DNA of 7,386 nucleotides from Oscillospiraceae bacterium (GTDB lineage: Bacteria; Bacillota; Clostridia; Oscillospirales; Oscillospiraceae), in contig JAISKY010000091.1 in assembly GCA_031260745.1 (NCBI GenBank), positions 1 through 7,386 on the forward strand. The letters run 5' to 3'. Below, in pieces: positions 6,423-7,386 of this stretch; position 1 is the stretch's first letter; the number at the start of each line of letters is the position of its first letter. The position numbers and the translations under genes were made by a program. The notes under the pieces are model-generated. The model was given only the letters and a program-made list of their open reading frames with translations, was not told the origin of the DNA and searched no databases.

Positions 6423-7386
6423 TGAAATACTATTACGAACCGTGCGGCAGTTTTACCTTTGTCACAAGCGGCGCGTTGCGTAATCCCGCGTGGTCGAATA
6501 TTCTTACTAACGGTAAACTCGGTTGTATTGTTACCGACCGATTTTCCGGCAATATGTGGTACGATAACGCGAGAGAGTTCCGCGTTACTCCGTGGCTTAA
6601 CGACCCGGACGCGAAGTTCGGACCGGAGCGTCTGTCAATCTCCGGAATGAGTTTATTTGCCGCTGACGACAGGATTCCGTGCAAGGTTACGTTCGGGTTC
6701 GGCTTCGCGAGATGGGAAAAAGCCGGAGTAAAAACCACCGTTTGGATTAACCCGAACGCGGATACTCGCGTTATTACCGTAGAAAAACGCGGATATTTCA
6801 CCGTTGATTACAGCGGTGAGTTCGTTATAGGCGCGGACAAATGCGACGCGAAGCTCGTAACCGTTAATTACGATAATGACACAATCCGCATTAAGTCGCT
6901 AAACTCCGACGCTCCGGAATTTACGCTTACGTCTGACTGCGTAACTGAATTCACCGGCGAATCCGGATTAACCAACCGCGCGGCGGCGAGGTTTTCCGCG
7001 ACGGATAAACTGACGATACTAAGCGGGTTCGGGAAACCGGAGCTTTGTACGCTTGACGTTGTACGCTCGTATTGGCGGCAGTCGGTTAATACGTTGCTTG
7101 GCGCGGGCGCGGAAAGCCGAACCTTCGCGTGGCTGACGTATCAAACGCTTGCGAGCCGTATTATGGGCAGATGCTCGCTGTACCAAAGCGGAGGCGCGTA
7201 CGGATTCCGCGACCAGTTACAGGACGTGTGTATGCTGATTGATACGCATTCGCGATTTACGCGTGAACATATATTGCTATGCGCGGCTCACCAATACGAG
7301 CAGGGCGACGTTCAGCACTGGTGGCACGCTCCGCGCCACGGAGTGCGTACGCGCTGTTCCGACGATTTACTGTGGCTTGTATGGGC
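6422..7386 (+). CDS. GH94 phosphorylase subunit of the split cyclic beta-1,2-glucan synthase, N-terminal part (runs off the right edge)
   Basis: The window holds 321 codons of an open frame that continues beyond it. Residues about 1-180 form the GH94 N-terminal beta-sandwich as found in cyclic glucan synthases (RNPAWSNILTNGKLGCIV, then NAREFRVTPWLNDPD). A helical linker leads to the start of the (alpha/alpha)6 barrel, with SLYQSGGAYGFRDQLQD (252-268), QGDVQHWWH (294-302) and GVRTRCSDDLLWL (307-319). The SDDLLWL motif aligns with the region that holds the general-acid Asp of GH94 phosphorylases; the phosphate-binding residues would lie beyond the edge. In NdvB-type enzymes this domain is thought to trim linear beta-1,2-glucan by phosphorolysis, releasing glucose 1-phosphate, and so set ring size. 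Here it is a separate polypeptide, translationally coupled to the GT84/GH189 gene. No signal peptide is seen. A stand-alone beta-1,2-oligoglucan phosphorylase is the alternative, but the N-terminus begins exactly where the preceding protein leaves off in the family order. Confidence 0.88.
   Translation, partial: MKYYYEPCGSFTFVTSGALRNPAWSNILTNGKLGCIVTDRFSGNMWYDNAREFRVTPWLNDPDAKFGPERLSISGMSLFAADDRIPCKVTFGFGFARWEKAGVKTTVWINPNADTRVITVEKRGYFTVDYSGEFVIGADKCDAKLVTVNYDNDTIRIKSLNSDAPEFTLTSDCVTEFTGESGLTNRAAARFSATDKLTILSGFGKPELCTLDVVRSYWRQSVNTLLGAGAESRTFAWLTYQTLASRIMGRCSLYQSGGAYGFRDQLQDVCMLIDTHSRFTREHILLCAAHQYEQGDVQHWWHAPRHGVRTRCSDDLLWLVW

Noticed and set aside
6415..6425. Sequencing frameshift splitting a single synthase ORF
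   Set aside because: The TGATG overlap has a GGAGG site at ideal spacing, and the break is at a domain boundary with no frame-shifted homologous residues seen on either side. A natural split is more likely, although reads should be checked.

Overview
The window reads as chromosomal DNA of a Gram-positive-type bacterium, most likely an uncultured member of the Clostridia. The evidence is the operon order rimP-nusA-ylxR, a YqeG-type HAD phosphatase, mostly clear Shine-Dalgarno sites, and genes of roughly balanced GC flanking an AT-rich divergent intergenic region. The taxonomy is inference from gene content; no rRNA or other marker is present.

Left half, minus strand (1-1910): the start of a ribosome/transcription operon. 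It is transcribed leftwards from a well-formed promoter at about 1993-2021, through a structured leader with two perfect hairpins, into rimP, nusA and the first 15 codons of ylxR, which runs off the window. NusA carries an extra acidic/alanine-rich helical insert in its N-terminal domain and a degenerate KH1 GxxG loop.

Middle (1911-2139): a divergent intergenic region with one sigma-70-type promoter in each direction. Both have a 17-bp spacer and an extended -10. The rightward promoter places its predicted start site on the A of the yqeG ATG, so that transcript is probably leaderless.

Right half, plus strand (2140-7386): an apparent operon of yqeG, a 1255-residue protein, and a third gene cut by the window edge. 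Together the second and third genes hold the catalytic modules of a cyclic beta-1,2-glucan synthase (NdvB/ChvB type): GT84 glucosyltransferase, GH189-type cyclisation domain, a reduced sandwich/linker module and a GH94 phosphorylase. Two things are unusual. The polyprotein is cut cleanly into two genes at a TGATG overlap with its own Shine-Dalgarno site, and every membrane span expected in this family is missing although the GT84 signature residues are kept. A degenerate 33-bp (11-residue) repeat array is inserted in the middle of the GT84 domain. The inference is a soluble, probably cytoplasmic, two-subunit beta-1,2-glucan machine, and this is the most noteworthy element of the window.
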